The notes: generated from the letters alone by a model not told the origin. A stretch of 64,000 nt of DNA from Methylomonas sp. LL1 (GCF_015711015.1 NZ_CP064653.1:2046001-2110000); one strand, 5' to 3'. Shown: positions 8,790 through 17,813, numbered from the stretch's first letter. Numbers and translations: made by a program.

Positions 8790-11063
8790 ATGCGCCTACC
8801 CCTCACCTGGCTTCTAACCCTATCGATCCAACTTCTGTCGAGTTCGGTGCATGCCATAAGCGGCGACTTGGAACTCAGCAGCCTCGCCCAGCAAGGCAAA
8901 CACCACGAATTGATCGAGGCTTTGGAGCCTTCGATCCGGGGAGGCGAAGATGTCTCCAGTTTTCAGTTGATGATGCTCGGCGGCGCCTACTACGAGGTTG
9001 GCAAATACCGTCAGGCGCTGGCAACAGTGGAACGGCTGGAGAAACGGCTACAGGCGGGAGATAGCTCGGCATTTGGCGCGGATTTGTCCGTCTATCCGGC
9101 CATCATTCGGGCTGCAGTTGCTCTTGACCAGGGCCTGCTTGAAGAGGCGATACACCAAGCCAATACCGCCGCCGGAAACTTGAAACCAAACCAGCCCTTT
9201 TACCGCTCCCAACTGATCATGACCGGTGGCACCCTCGGCGTTGCCCAAGCTCTGGCGGGGGCCGATAGCGAAGCGCGACAGCAGCTGGAACGAATTCGGG
9301 CCGTTAATCTGGATACCAGCAATCTAGGGCCGGAAAAATACACGGCAATGGCTCGTATCCAGATCGCGTTGAAGGACTTTGCCTCGGCGCTGGCCAGTAT
9401 TTCCGATCCCGGCGCGGCCGTCAGCCCGACGTTAACGGCATTCTACGACCCAACCTTCCAGAACTTGCCGCGCTTCTTCATGCGCTGCAAGAGCCTCCTT
9501 GAAACGGGACGGGGTTCGGAGGCTAAGCTTGGTTACGATGAGTTATTGAAACATCCTCAAATCAACCAGTACGGCACCCTATACTGGGTCGTGCTCTATG
9601 ATCGCGCCCGTATCGCCATCACGGAAAACGACCTGCCCGCCGCGATTGATCTGCTGCAACGCGCAATCGAAGTCATCGAGCAACGCCGATCATCGATCAG
9701 TACCGAAGCCGGACGCATCGGATTCGTGGGCGACAAGCAGGCGGTCTATGCTCAACTGGTCAGCCTCCTGCTGCGACAAGGTCTCGACCGGCAGGGATTC
9801 GATGTCGCCGAACGTGCCAAATCCCGCGCGTTGGTTGACCTGCTGGCATCGAAAAGCGAGTTTGCAATCCGCGATGCCGATCCTGGACAAGCGCGTCGGG
9901 TTTTAGCGGAGATTGACTCCCTGGATCAGGTTACCCAGCAGAAACTGGTAAGTCCGGTCGGACCGGACACTCCGGAGATTCGCTCGCTGGCCGTTGCTCG
10001 GCAGCAATTGGCCGCGACCTCGCCCCGTCTAGCCTCGTTGGTCAGCGTGGGTATCACCCCTATCGGCCAGGTGGCAACCATGCTGTCGGCTGAAGAATCC
10101 CTGGTCGAATACTACTACTCGGGAACCGATCTCCATGCTTTCGTACTCAAGAACGGCAAACTACACGCCGTGACGCTGGATAAAGGCCGGATTGAAACGG
10201 AGATACAGGCGCTACGCAACGCCATCGGACAACCGGATAGCGACAAGTGGCAAAGCCATGCCGAACGCCTGTATCAGCATCTGTGGCAACCTATCGACAA
10301 AATACTGTCGGGGACCAGCCGCATCATTATCGTTCCTCACGGAGCTCTTCATTACTTGCCTTTTTCAGTACTGCGGGGAGCGGATGGCAAAATGCTGGTC
10401 GAGCGTTACGGCCTGAGTGTTCTTCCCAGCGCGTCCGTATTGCAATTCCTGTCACCGATGCCGGCCGATAGCGCTGCTTCGATGCTTGTGCTGGGTAACC
10501 CCGACCTTAGCAACCCTGCCCTGGACCTCAAATTCGCCGGTGAGGAAGCCACGGTCGTCAGCCATTTTTACCCGGATAGCCGCCTGCTATTGCGCCGGGA
10601 TGCATCGGAAACCAATCTCCGCAAGGCCGGGCGCGGGTTTCGGCGCCTGCACATCGCCAGCCATGGCAGTTTTCAGGCCGAAGCCCCGCTGGACTCGGGC
10701 CTTCATCTTGCGAAGGACGGCGAGAACGATGGCGTGCTCACCGTTGGCGAACTTTATGGAATGGACTTGGATGCCGAACTGGTTACGCTATCGGCCTGCG
10801 AAACGGGACTAGGCAAGATCGCGAGTGGCGACGATGTTGTGGGCCTTGGCCGAGGCTTCTTGTATGCCGGAGCCCGTGCTATCGTTTCGAGCCTATGGAG
10901 AGTTGACGACAAGGCAACCGGGGAATTGATGCAGGCCTTCTATCGCAATCTAGCCCAACATGACAAAGTCGAAGCGCTGCGCCAGGCTCAACTGTCGACC
11001 CGCGCTCAATTTCCGCACCCGTTCTTCTGGGCAGCCTTCCAGCTAACCGGGAGAGCCAACTAA
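8790..11063 (+). CDS. Secreted TPR-CHAT (caspase-like) protein
   Basis: A 757-residue protein. The ATG at 8790 is chosen because GGAGG sits 8 bases upstream and it exposes a signal peptide (MRLPLTWLLTLSIQLLSSSV, HA). Residues ~30-330 look like degenerate TPR helices. The C-terminal ~300 residues are a CHAT domain, a caspase-fold peptidase family. The two catalytic residues are visible: His625 in HIASHGSF and Cys670 in LSACETGLG, followed by the family hallmark GDDVVGLGRGFLYAGA and VSSLWRVDD. CHAT-TPR proteins are widespread in bacteria with large genomes and some act as regulated proteases in defence systems. The export signal argues for a periplasmic role here. It stands alone, ending just before the tRNA-derived repeat at the left edge of the island. 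Substrate unknown. Confidence 0.88.
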   Translation: MRLPLTWLLTLSIQLLSSSVHAISGDLELSSLAQQGKHHELIEALEPSIRGGEDVSSFQLMMLGGAYYEVGKYRQALATVERLEKRLQAGDSSAFGADLSVYPAIIRAAVALDQGLLEEAIHQANTAAGNLKPNQPFYRSQLIMTGGTLGVAQALAGADSEARQQLERIRAVNLDTSNLGPEKYTAMARIQIALKDFASALASISDPGAAVSPTLTAFYDPTFQNLPRFFMRCKSLLETGRGSEAKLGYDELLKHPQINQYGTLYWVVLYDRARIAITENDLPAAIDLLQRAIEVIEQRRSSISTEAGRIGFVGDKQAVYAQLVSLLLRQGLDRQGFDVAERAKSRALVDLLASKSEFAIRDADPGQARRVLAEIDSLDQVTQQKLVSPVGPDTPEIRSLAVARQQLAATSPRLASLVSVGITPIGQVATMLSAEESLVEYYYSGTDLHAFVLKNGKLHAVTLDKGRIETEIQALRNAIGQPDSDKWQSHAERLYQHLWQPIDKILSGTSRIIIVPHGALHYLPFSVLRGADGKMLVERYGLSVLPSASVLQFLSPMPADSAASMLVLGNPDLSNPALDLKFAGEEATVVSHFYPDSRLLLRRDASETNLRKAGRGFRRLHIASHGSFQAEAPLDSGLHLAKDGENDGVLTVGELYGMDLDAELVTLSACETGLGKIASGDDVVGLGRGFLYAGARAIVSSLWRVDDKATGELMQAFYRNLAQHDKVEALRQAQLSTRAQFPHPFFWAAFQLTGRAN

Positions 11064-11153
11064 CTCGCGCAGCACATCCGCACAGAGCAGCTCATCGAGT
11101 TCGTATCACTCTTTGGGTGATGTCACTGGTTTTGGCTGGATTTTTTGGACAAT

Positions 11154-11189
11154 AAAAAACCCGCTAAGCCTTGCGGCTAGCGGGTTTTT
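11154..11189. terminator. Terminator hairpin, copy of the one after tRNA-Leu
   Basis: The arms AAACCCGCTA and TAGCGGGTTTTT enclose an inner GCC/GGC stem. An A run on one side and a T run on the other make it work in both directions. It closely matches the hairpin at 24123-24157 and is best read as the original terminator of the tRNA-Leu gene, displaced by integration of the element. It may also end the CHAT gene transcript. Confidence 0.8.
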
Positions 11190-11220
11190 AAATTTCTTTG
11201 GACTACCTAAGAAAGGTAGG

Positions 11221-11242
11221 TGGTACGAGGGTCGGAATCGAA
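11221..11242. repeat. Distal attachment site (attL): displaced tRNA-Leu 3' end
   Basis: This repeats the last 23 bases of tRNA-Leu on the minus strand, with GAGGGTCGGAATCGAA identical and one C missing in the acceptor part. The single-base loss fits a copy no longer selected as tRNA. Confidence 0.85.
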
Positions 11243-11882
11243 AATATATATAAGTATTTGTTTTATATATAAATATATAACACCTTGTTGACCTGTATCA
11301 CTAATCGTATCACTCGACCTAATTGTAACTGTGTTCTATGCCATGCGTTAAGACGAAACTCCTTGCTAATTCTGATAGCCAAAGCGGCAACAATTTTAGG
11401 TTGATTTGCCTAAACAAACCCGATCAGAATCCAGGCCCGCAAAAAACCGTTAAACTTTGCCAATTACCGCCAATCACTTTTAATGTAAGCCATTGATGTG
11501 TAATTGGATTTGTTTTTTATCGATGTGCCTGTGTTGATTCAACAAAAAGCAGTGAATCGCCGTAACTATTTGAATCAAAAATGAATTTTTATTTCTAGTC
11601 GGCTTGTAAACTGAAATTTCACTTCTAAAACGTGCATTTTCCGCCATATTTTTACAGATGGCGTAATTTCCCAGTTATTTATCGATCATGCAATTTTCGG
11701 CAAAAACACCCATTTTTAAGCGTTTTTCATGCCGTTTCTATGGCTTTCTCATTAATCGTACATAATGTTGTTTCATTTTGAGACTTCAGCGCACAAATTT
11801 GGTGCAAAAACTGCGCGGGCGAGGAGGAGTGATTTTTGCCCGGCGGTCCGTCTTTGGCTGTACCGTGGCCGGTCGGCGTCAG
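11243..11882. other. AT-rich non-coding end of the element with integrase-arm-like sites
   Basis: No credible gene is present. The first 40 bases are almost pure A/T with alternating TATATA tracts. Two direct copies of GTATCACT follow at 11295 and 11307, the same octamer found beside the other attachment site. The rest (to 11882) has only short frames that overlap the end of the P2-type integrase. Confidence 0.6.
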
Positions 11883-12884
11883 TCAAGCCGCAACGGCCAG
11901 AGGATTCAACAGCACCGCATCCTTCAAATGGTCCGGCGCCAGGTGGGCGTAACGCATAGTCATGCTGATGTCCGCATGACCTAGGATTTTCTGCAGGCTC
12001 AGGATATTGCCGCCGTTCATAACGAAGTGACTGGCGAAGGAATGGCGCAAGATATGGGTTGATTGACCGCGCTGGAATATGATCTCGGTATGCTTCGCCG
12101 CTCGCCTGAATGACCCAATGCAGTTAGTGAATAGTCGATCGTCCGGATTCATGTAACCGGCGTACTGATCAAGGGCATGAAAGAACACGGGATCCAGCGG
12201 CACGGTTCTGGTTTTCTTGGACTTGGTGAACTCGAATGTGATTCGGCCATCGCGCAATTGCTTGCGCTTCAACTTTTCGGCCTCGCTCCATCTGGCACCG
12301 GTGCGCAAACAGATTTGAGTCACCCACCAAGTGCTTAGGTTTTGCGCATGTATCCTGATCGACTCGAGCAACTCGTCAATCTGCGACCGGCTCAAATAGT
12401 TCAACTGCCGTTCCTGTATTTTGAAGAAATCCACGTCACAGATTGGCGAATGGTAAGTAATAACCTTGAGCTTCTTCAACTTGTTGAACACCGCTGCCAA
12501 ATAGCCGTGCAAGTTATTGAATGTTTTGAAGCAAACCGTATCGCCTTCGAAGGTTTTTTCATAGCGATATTTCAGAAACTGCTCGGCGGTTAACTGGCTG
12601 GCCACTGGATTTTTTAAATCGGTGGCCATTTGCAACAATGCCCGCCGCCGGCGTTCGCTGTCTGCCAGGTTAATGCCGTGGTACATGAACCAACTCTCGA
12701 TCAATTCTTTCAGCGTGCGGCCATCCATCGCTTGTTCGTAATTGACGCGGTGCTCGGCCAGATAATTACGCTCGAACAATTCGGCTTCCTCTTTGGAAGC
12801 AAAGCCCGTGCGCCGGGTTCTCGGCATTCCCTTGCGGTCGATCTGCACGCGCCAGGTACCGTCACTGTCTTGTTTCGCGGCCAT
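11883..12884 (-). CDS. Tyrosine recombinase, P2/HP1 phage integrase type
   Basis: A 333-residue site-specific recombinase. It starts with an Arm-binding beta sheet (DGTWRVQIDRKGMPRTRRTG), continues with a core-binding helical domain (~60-150), and ends with the catalytic domain. Catalytic residues are visible: Arg in RTGARWSEAE, the H-x-x-R box in THILRHSFASH, the LGHADISMTMRY block with the His and the nucleophile Tyr. It is of a different lineage from the integrase at 22.8-24.0 kb and faces away from the tRNA. It may be a second element's recombinase, or it may control inversion or resolution. The ATG at 12884 has only a weak AGGTG-type ribosome site. Confidence 0.9.
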   Translation of the reverse strand: MAAKQDSDGTWRVQIDRKGMPRTRRTGFASKEEAELFERNYLAEHRVNYEQAMDGRTLKELIESWFMYHGINLADSERRRRALLQMATDLKNPVASQLTAEQFLKYRYEKTFEGDTVCFKTFNNLHGYLAAVFNKLKKLKVITYHSPICDVDFFKIQERQLNYLSRSQIDELLESIRIHAQNLSTWWVTQICLRTGARWSEAEKLKRKQLRDGRITFEFTKSKKTRTVPLDPVFFHALDQYAGYMNPDDRLFTNCIGSFRRAAKHTEIIFQRGQSTHILRHSFASHFVMNGGNILSLQKILGHADISMTMRYAHLAPDHLKDAVLLNPLAVAA

Positions 12885-13009
12885 AACACACCTATCAATT
12901 AAAAAAATTCAACACTGCCGGTTGTGTGCGAAGACATTGGCCGGATTGGATTGGTTTTGTCTGATTTTTTCAATTTGTCTCCAAACTAGGTCAATTCTAT
13001 TGATTGATA

Positions 13010-13036
13010 GCGGCGACCAAACACCATGGTCGCCGC
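13010..13036. terminator. Strong 10-bp hairpin between two leftward genes
   Basis: The arms GCGGCGACCA and TGGTCGCCGC pair perfectly around a 7-base loop. It lies just after the stop of the coiled-coil gene at 13067 on the minus strand. There is no T run, so it is a factor-dependent terminator or an RNA-stabilising stem rather than a classical one. Confidence 0.5.
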
Positions 13037-13066
13037 AAATAACTATATAATCCCGCCACCAATAAA

Positions 13067-13699
13067 TTAAGCGGCCTCGCCTTCGATCAGACCGGCGACA
13101 TATTCCCGCGACGCTTGCAGACCGGGTAAACCATTGCTTTCGGCAAATACAACAGGCAATAACTGTTCGCAAATAACCCGATAGGTTTTGGTTTTGAATT
13201 GTTCTTTCTGTTCGTAATTAAAACCTTCATAGTTGCCTTCAACAGCAATGATAGACATCACCAAGCGTTTGATCGATTCGCCGGCCCGAGAAACCAACTC
13301 GACGGTAGAGTCCTCCACCAGCTCAACAATCAGCAAATCATTGCAGCGCTGCAAGGCGCTACGCAAACCCGCCAGTTCGGATTGAAAAATAGACAGCTCC
13401 CGGGTTTCATCATCAAGACCTTGTTGCAGTGTCGGCAATTCCGCTTTCAATTCGGATAAATGTTGCCTTTGCTCCTTGTACTGATCGCCGGTTAATGTCG
13501 GCCTCTTGAGTTTTGAATTTGAAGCGCTTAATTGATCCTCGCGTTCAAGCGTTGCCGTGATGGTTTCAATCGTGGCTTTTGTTTCCGCGATTCGGTGTTT
13601 TAAGTTTGCCGCCTGCTGGTTTTTATCCGCAATTTTGCTTTCAGCGGCTTTTATGTCCGACTTCAGCCGGACATATTCTTTAATTTGTTCAGGGTTCAT
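13067..13699 (-). CDS. Coiled-coil hypothetical protein of the element
   Basis: A 210-residue protein that I do not recognise. The N-terminal ~110 residues are highly charged and helical with heptad character (EYVRLKSDIKAAESKIADKN, then a second helix with KEQRQHLSELKAELPTLQQG), predicting a long coiled coil. The C-terminal half is a compact domain without known motifs. The ATG at 13699 is chosen; a TTG four codons earlier is an alternative, and neither has a clear ribosome site. It is the last gene of the leftward block of the element. Confidence 0.7.
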   Translation of the reverse strand: MNPEQIKEYVRLKSDIKAAESKIADKNQQAANLKHRIAETKATIETITATLEREDQLSASNSKLKRPTLTGDQYKEQRQHLSELKAELPTLQQGLDDETRELSIFQSELAGLRSALQRCNDLLIVELVEDSTVELVSRAGESIKRLVMSIIAVEGNYEGFNYEQKEQFKTKTYRVICEQLLPVVFAESNGLPGLQASREYVAGLIEGEAA

Positions 13700-13772
13700 A
13701 AAAATACTCAATTAAATTTTTAATGATGCTGCACAGTTGCCCGTGCAGCATGGTTGTGTAGCGGTTTAAGGG

Positions 13773-14036
13773 TTACACCAAATGTTCGTAAGGATTGGCG
13801 ATAGTATTCAGCAACTGTTCCGCCAAATCCGCCCCTTCCTTGAACAACTCGATATGTTTAATATCCGGCTCGATGTCGCTTATCGCAAACAGACTACCCT
13901 TGACGTCCTCAACCTCCTTCTTGAGCTCACTGGCTTTTTCGCGAGACATGTTTAATCCGGCGGCATTAATCTTTTTGACTATTCCGGTCAGTTTTTTACT
14001 CGTCTCCGAAAGGAATTCGTTTCGATTTTTGTCCAT
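13773..14036 (-). CDS. Small charged hypothetical protein
   Basis: An 87-residue, lysine- and glutamate-rich, mostly helical protein with no recognised motif. The start follows TTAGGTAC, a modest ribosome site. It sits between the coiled-coil gene and the TubC-like genes, on the same strand. Confidence 0.6.
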   Translation of the reverse strand: MDKNRNEFLSETSKKLTGIVKKINAAGLNMSREKASELKKEVEDVKGSLFAISDIEPDIKHIELFKEGADLAEQLLNTIANPYEHLV

Positions 14037-14117
14037 GATTTGTACCTAATAATTTATTAAAGAAAACTCCGGCTTTGAACTGTCCGGACCAGCCTCCTCA
14101 AGCCCGTGCCGTCAGCG

Positions 14118-14480
14118 TTAAATCGCCAAGTTACCGTTCATCGAATCCGGAACGCTGTCTATCGTAAGATCGACCGGTTTAGCACCCAGTGCCGCGCGCG
14201 TAGGATCGTCTAGCGACCAAATAAGCCAACCCTGATTGCGCCGGACATCGCCGTTGTTTCTCGCCGAGTAGCCCAATGGATCGGAGTTCTTGGTGTAATA
14301 GCCTTCCAGGTTCAATTCGTCGACGATGGCCTCCAGATTGTCGACAACGAATTGACGAATCGTGTTGGTGATTTTTGGCCGCGGGTACATGACCAGGCGC
14401 GCGCGGTCGAATTCGGCCTCGAGGCCTTGGGCGCGCAACTGGGTCAGCGGCGTATTTTCTGGTAATACGGTTAAAGCCAT
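14118..14480 (-). CDS. TubC-docking-domain-like small protein (paralogue 1)
   Basis: A 120-residue protein. Its first ~60 residues (PLTQLRAQGLEAEFDRARLV, then R-P-K and a helix ending FVVDNLEAIVDELN) resemble the TubC N-terminal docking fold, a small domain first known from natural-product synthases but also seen as stand-alone proteins beside primases of mobile elements. The same layout appears in the next gene upstream. The second of two ATGs is chosen because GGAG lies 7 bases before it. The C-terminal half has no known motif. A protein-docking role is inference. Confidence 0.6.
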   Translation of the reverse strand: MALTVLPENTPLTQLRAQGLEAEFDRARLVMYPRPKITNTIRQFVVDNLEAIVDELNLEGYYTKNSDPLGYSARNNGDVRRNQGWLIWSLDDPTRAALGAKPVDLTIDSVPDSMNGNLAI

Positions 14481-14566
14481 TTTCATTCTCCAAATTAGTT
14501 ACAAATGCCGACCGTTGTTTCCTACGGCCGGTTAAGCCTCCTCAAGCCCAAGCGCTACAATCGAAT

Positions 14567-14914
14567 TTATTCGCGGTTTCCACCAGTTGGTTCATAAACA
14601 GGTCTGTATCCAGGTACGCCGGCAAAACATTGGCCGTTTAGGTGGTTGGGTATTACACCTTCCATCGCGTCTTCCGGATCGTCGGAGGCAATGAGCGGCG
14701 GCGCCGGCAAATCCCACAGCAACACGTTGTTAATGCGCTTCTCGTTGCTTTCAACCACCAAAGCCTGAGCAATCTCCGGCAAGTTGGCCGTCACAAACAA
14801 AGCCAGCGATTTTTTCATCTTGTGCCTTGGCCAAACCCTAATCCGGTTATGGTGTAAATCGGCGTCGTAGCCTTGCCGGCGCAATTCCGCCAATGGGTTA
14901 ATGGTGTTTGTCAT
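14567..14914 (-). CDS. TubC-docking-domain-like small protein (paralogue 2)
   Basis: A 115-residue protein with the same N-terminal pattern as its neighbour: PLAELRRQGYDADLHHNRIR, then W-P-R-H-K-M and a helix ending FVTANLPEIAQAL. The ATG at 14914 has a GAGGA ribosome site. The C-terminal halves of the two genes differ, so they diverged after duplication. Both lie downstream of the helicase gene in the leftward block. Confidence 0.6.
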   Translation of the reverse strand: MTNTINPLAELRRQGYDADLHHNRIRVWPRHKMKKSLALFVTANLPEIAQALVVESNEKRINNVLLWDLPAPPLIASDDPEDAMEGVIPNHLNGQCFAGVPGYRPVYEPTGGNRE

Positions 14915-15085
14915 TTTCAAATCCTCAATTGGTTTTTGATAAATGACCTTTAAACAGTGGTCGTCTGCCTCCTCAAGCCGGCCATGCAAATGTGTTTAGC
15001 AATTCACCTCCACCATGAAAGCGGTTTCTCCTCAAAAAGCCGCCAAAATAAAAAAAACAAAAAAAAGTCGATTTTTGCCATCCCA

Positions 15086-15304
15086 ACTGTACCACCACGC
15101 CGCAAGCCACGAATGGCGCGGCTTACAGCCGGTGCAGTTGCCTGGATAGCTGCTATACCAACTACCCCAGCTACACCACTTTTAAGCGAATTATCGGCTT
15201 TTGGTTTAGTTGGTATAGATACGGTATAGTTAATTAAATATTTGCTGTACCACTTAAGACACTGAAATAGCGCGGTTTTTTGTTGGTGGTACAGTTGGTA
15301 CAGC
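15086..15304. other. Candidate replication-origin region with repeated TGTACCA motifs
   Basis: The gap between the helicase gene and the TubC-like genes (14915-15326) has no convincing gene. It carries TGTACCA at 15088 and 15247, the reverse form TGGTACA at 15287 and 15297, and near-matches TATACCA at 15154 and TGGTATAG at 15211. Phage P4 replicates from sites that bind repeated short iterons of its own primase-helicase, so a similar role is possible. The repeats are few and their spacing irregular; this is a hypothesis. Confidence 0.35.
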
Positions 15305-15326
15305 AAAAAACGGCATTTTGAAATTT

Positions 15327-16838
15327 TCACGACTCCAAGGCCTCTTCGGGTACATCCAACATTTTGGCGAATTGCTGTACCAGTACCGCCTTGTCCGGTA
15401 ATTCGTAAAACTTGCCGTTTCCTCGATCTGAACGACCATGCACCTCTATCCCCAATTTCGCCATGGTGCGACCGGTAAGATTTGCCGCTGCGGCCTTGGT
15501 GACTTTCTCGCCTTCTTCCACGCTCCAGGCTATAAAGTCATCGATCAACTCGGTTGCATGAATACGCGCCCGACCGCCGAAAGGTTCGGCTTGGGTAATC
15601 TGGTTGTAGAAGAACTGGTTAACGCCGCACAGATTACCCAGCTTCTCGGCGATTAATGCCGCCGTTTGTGGGCAGGAATACGGGTTAAAGTCGTCTATGT
15701 TGACGATTAGCAAGTAGTTCAACAATTTTGCCGGGCCGTCGTTCTCGATCCAGGCCCAAAGCCTTTTGAAATAGGCCGCGTCCTGGGCGTATCTGTCGGA
15801 TGGCTCCAGCACCAAATAACGCCGCTCGCGTATGCCTGCATTCAACACCTTGGCGTGATTGCTGGCGAATATCAGCCTGCAATAGTTAGGCAAAGGTTCG
15901 ATCTCCAACCCCTTGCGTTCCATGTTGACCGTGGTTTCCGAGATAATGCCTTTCAAGCGGTCGGCCACGTGCTTATCGGTCAAATCCACTTCGTCGGCAA
16001 AGATCAATAGTCGATTGGCCACCGTGCTATTAAACCGTCCGGCAATCGCATAGGCGCCATTGGTCTTGTTGCCGTGGGCTCCCAAGATTCTTAGCAACGG
16101 CTCGGCCATGGTACCTTTGCCGGTGCCTTCCACCGATTTCAACACGACGGCCACGCTGGGTTTGATGTCCGGCTTTTGGAATAGGTGCGCCATCCAGCCA
16201 ATCAGGTAACGGTAAGACGGTTCATGACCGGAACACATCACATGCTTGAGGTGATCCAGGTATGGCGACACATCGCCGGCCATGGGCTTAACCTGCAAGC
16301 CTCTGAAAAAGTTCAATGCGTCCGGCGGGCATTTTTGTGGATCCGGAAAAAACCCGGTACCGCCCAGCTTGATGTTTTTGCCTGGCCACTCAAGCCAAGC
16401 CTGGCCCCGGTTCTTGCCGCTGATTTTTTTCTCGTGCAGGAATTTTTTCTTAAACTCTGCCGGCGATTCAAAGGTGAATACTTGCCCCTGCACCTGGCAG
16501 TAACGGCGGCCGACAATCACGTTTTTACCGCCAAGCATGGCATGACAGTACAGCTCGTTCATGTTGGCGAGTTCGAGCACATCGTCCGGCGTAATAGGGT
16601 CACCGTTCGCCCAGTTTGCGACCGGGGGTTGGTTCGATTGGGCGCTGACTTGATGCATACCGGCCGGCTTGGTTGCCGGCGCCGCTGTCGTCTTGGCTTG
16701 CGCCTGGGCTTGATTGCCGCGTGGATCGACCGAATCCCGGTCGAGATCGATAACCGGTTTTCGTTTTGGCGGCAATTCGCCCTCCGCCGCCAGCATGGCA
16801 AACAGGTCTTCGGTTGGTTTGTCGTGGGAACCGTCCAT
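15327..16838 (-). CDS. SF3-type replicative helicase (DUF5906-like), P4 alpha C-terminal counterpart
   Basis: A 503-residue protein. Residues 1-90 are a loose Ala/Gln/Pro-rich linker. The SF3 ATPase core lies around 235-345: Walker A in SVEGTGKGT, Walker B in RLLIFADEV, and motif C in YCRLIFASNH. The C-terminal ~90 residues look like a winged-helix domain. Such proteins unwind DNA at the origin of phage and satellite genomes. Its ATG overlaps the stop of the primase gene (TGATG), so the two are translationally coupled; together they make up what P4 carries as one alpha protein. Confidence 0.85.
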   Translation of the reverse strand: MDGSHDKPTEDLFAMLAAEGELPPKRKPVIDLDRDSVDPRGNQAQAQAKTTAAPATKPAGMHQVSAQSNQPPVANWANGDPITPDDVLELANMNELYCHAMLGGKNVIVGRRYCQVQGQVFTFESPAEFKKKFLHEKKISGKNRGQAWLEWPGKNIKLGGTGFFPDPQKCPPDALNFFRGLQVKPMAGDVSPYLDHLKHVMCSGHEPSYRYLIGWMAHLFQKPDIKPSVAVVLKSVEGTGKGTMAEPLLRILGAHGNKTNGAYAIAGRFNSTVANRLLIFADEVDLTDKHVADRLKGIISETTVNMERKGLEIEPLPNYCRLIFASNHAKVLNAGIRERRYLVLEPSDRYAQDAAYFKRLWAWIENDGPAKLLNYLLIVNIDDFNPYSCPQTAALIAEKLGNLCGVNQFFYNQITQAEPFGGRARIHATELIDDFIAWSVEEGEKVTKAAAANLTGRTMAKLGIEVHGRSDRGNGKFYELPDKAVLVQQFAKMLDVPEEALES

Positions 16839-17695
16839 CAAACCGCGCCTCCCGCTGCAATCACGTCGTTCCAGTCGGCTCCGGCTTGCTCAGGAATCAA
16901 ATACTTGCCGCCGACAGCCAGCGCGGCTTTGCGCGCGGCCGCTTGGCCGGTGCCGCTCTCGTCGTTGTCGCCAGCGATAATAATTTCCGCATCCGGAAAC
17001 AAGCGCCGTGTAACCAGTGCGACCGGTTCCAGGTTGCCGGCGTCCATGGCCACCATGACGAATACGCCCAGCTCTTCATGCAGACTGGCGCCAGTGGCCC
17101 AACCTTCGCAAATCACAACCTTGTCGGCACCGGTAGCGCTGCCGATCACCGAAAAACAGCCTTTCTTTTTGCCGCCGGCAAGAAATCGCTTATTGCCGGC
17201 GGCGTCGATAAATTGCAGGTTAACCGGTTCGCGAGACTCGTTGTAGAGCAGTATTACCAACGCTTCATTGTAATGCCGCACTTGAAAGGGCTTAACACCT
17301 TTTTTGATCAAATAGCCGTGGTGCCGGGTACTGGGTATAGGATTGGCCTTATGCCAAATGGCCCGGGCTTTTTCAGCGGCTGCTTTCTGGCGTTGGTGGC
17401 GTTCTCGCTGCCGCTTTTTGCGCTCGGTTTCGATCTGCCTACGTTCGGATGGGGTCAGGGTTCTACGTTCGCCCGCTAAAGAACCGGTTTTCTTGATCGA
17501 CCTTGGGAAATACTCAAAATACCAAGACGGATTGCCGTCAGCGTGGATGAGGTAGGAAATGTTTAGCGTGCCCACCTTGTCACCTTCGGCGTGAGCCCGG
17601 TGCAACACGCCATCGGCTATTAGTTTGTCGTCTGTCTCAACGCCATGCGCGGCCATATCGGCGCGAACGGCGTCAATTAAATCGTTTATATTCAT
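16838..17695 (-). CDS. TOPRIM-domain DNA primase of the element
   Basis: A 285-residue protein. The ATG at 17695 is chosen because AAGGAG lies 7 bases upstream; the open frame extends further but without support. Residues 1-75 resemble the N-terminal region of phage primases (PSWYFEYFPRSIKKTG). A charged helix (95-130) follows, then a TOPRIM fold: the acidic residue in VVICEGWATGASLH and the D-x-D in IIIAGDNDESGTG. It probably makes RNA primers for the coupled helicase. No zinc-binding Cys cluster is visible. Confidence 0.82.
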   Translation of the reverse strand: MNINDLIDAVRADMAAHGVETDDKLIADGVLHRAHAEGDKVGTLNISYLIHADGNPSWYFEYFPRSIKKTGSLAGERRTLTPSERRQIETERKKRQRERHQRQKAAAEKARAIWHKANPIPSTRHHGYLIKKGVKPFQVRHYNEALVILLYNESREPVNLQFIDAAGNKRFLAGGKKKGCFSVIGSATGADKVVICEGWATGASLHEELGVFVMVAMDAGNLEPVALVTRRLFPDAEIIIAGDNDESGTGQAAARKAALAVGGKYLIPEQAGADWNDVIAAGGAV

Positions 17696-17813
17696 TGCAT
17701 TAGCTCCTTGCGAACCCTGCAAAAAGCTTCTAAACTGTCTTCGGTTTTTGAATAGAAGCTTGATTGATAAATGGCCGGCGGGCTCCTCAACTCCGCCGGC
17801 TTTTTTATGCGCG

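Larger units (their letters stand above)
14092..14979. repeat. Three 13-bp direct repeats in consecutive gaps around the TubC-like genes
   Basis: GCCTCCTCAAGCC occurs exactly at 14092-14104, 14536-14548 and 14967-14979, that is, about every 440 bases and once in each spacer around the two paralogous genes. This pattern is what a tandem duplication of a gene with its spacer leaves behind. Confidence 0.8.

Noticed and set aside
15004-15330. A 108-codon minus-strand frame between the helicase and TubC-like genes
   Set aside because: Low-complexity and aromatic-rich product, and the DNA is better explained by repeated TGTACCA motifs.
16185-17246. A 353-codon plus-strand frame across the primase and helicase genes
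   Set aside because: It crosses two well-supported genes that have conserved motifs and coupled starts.
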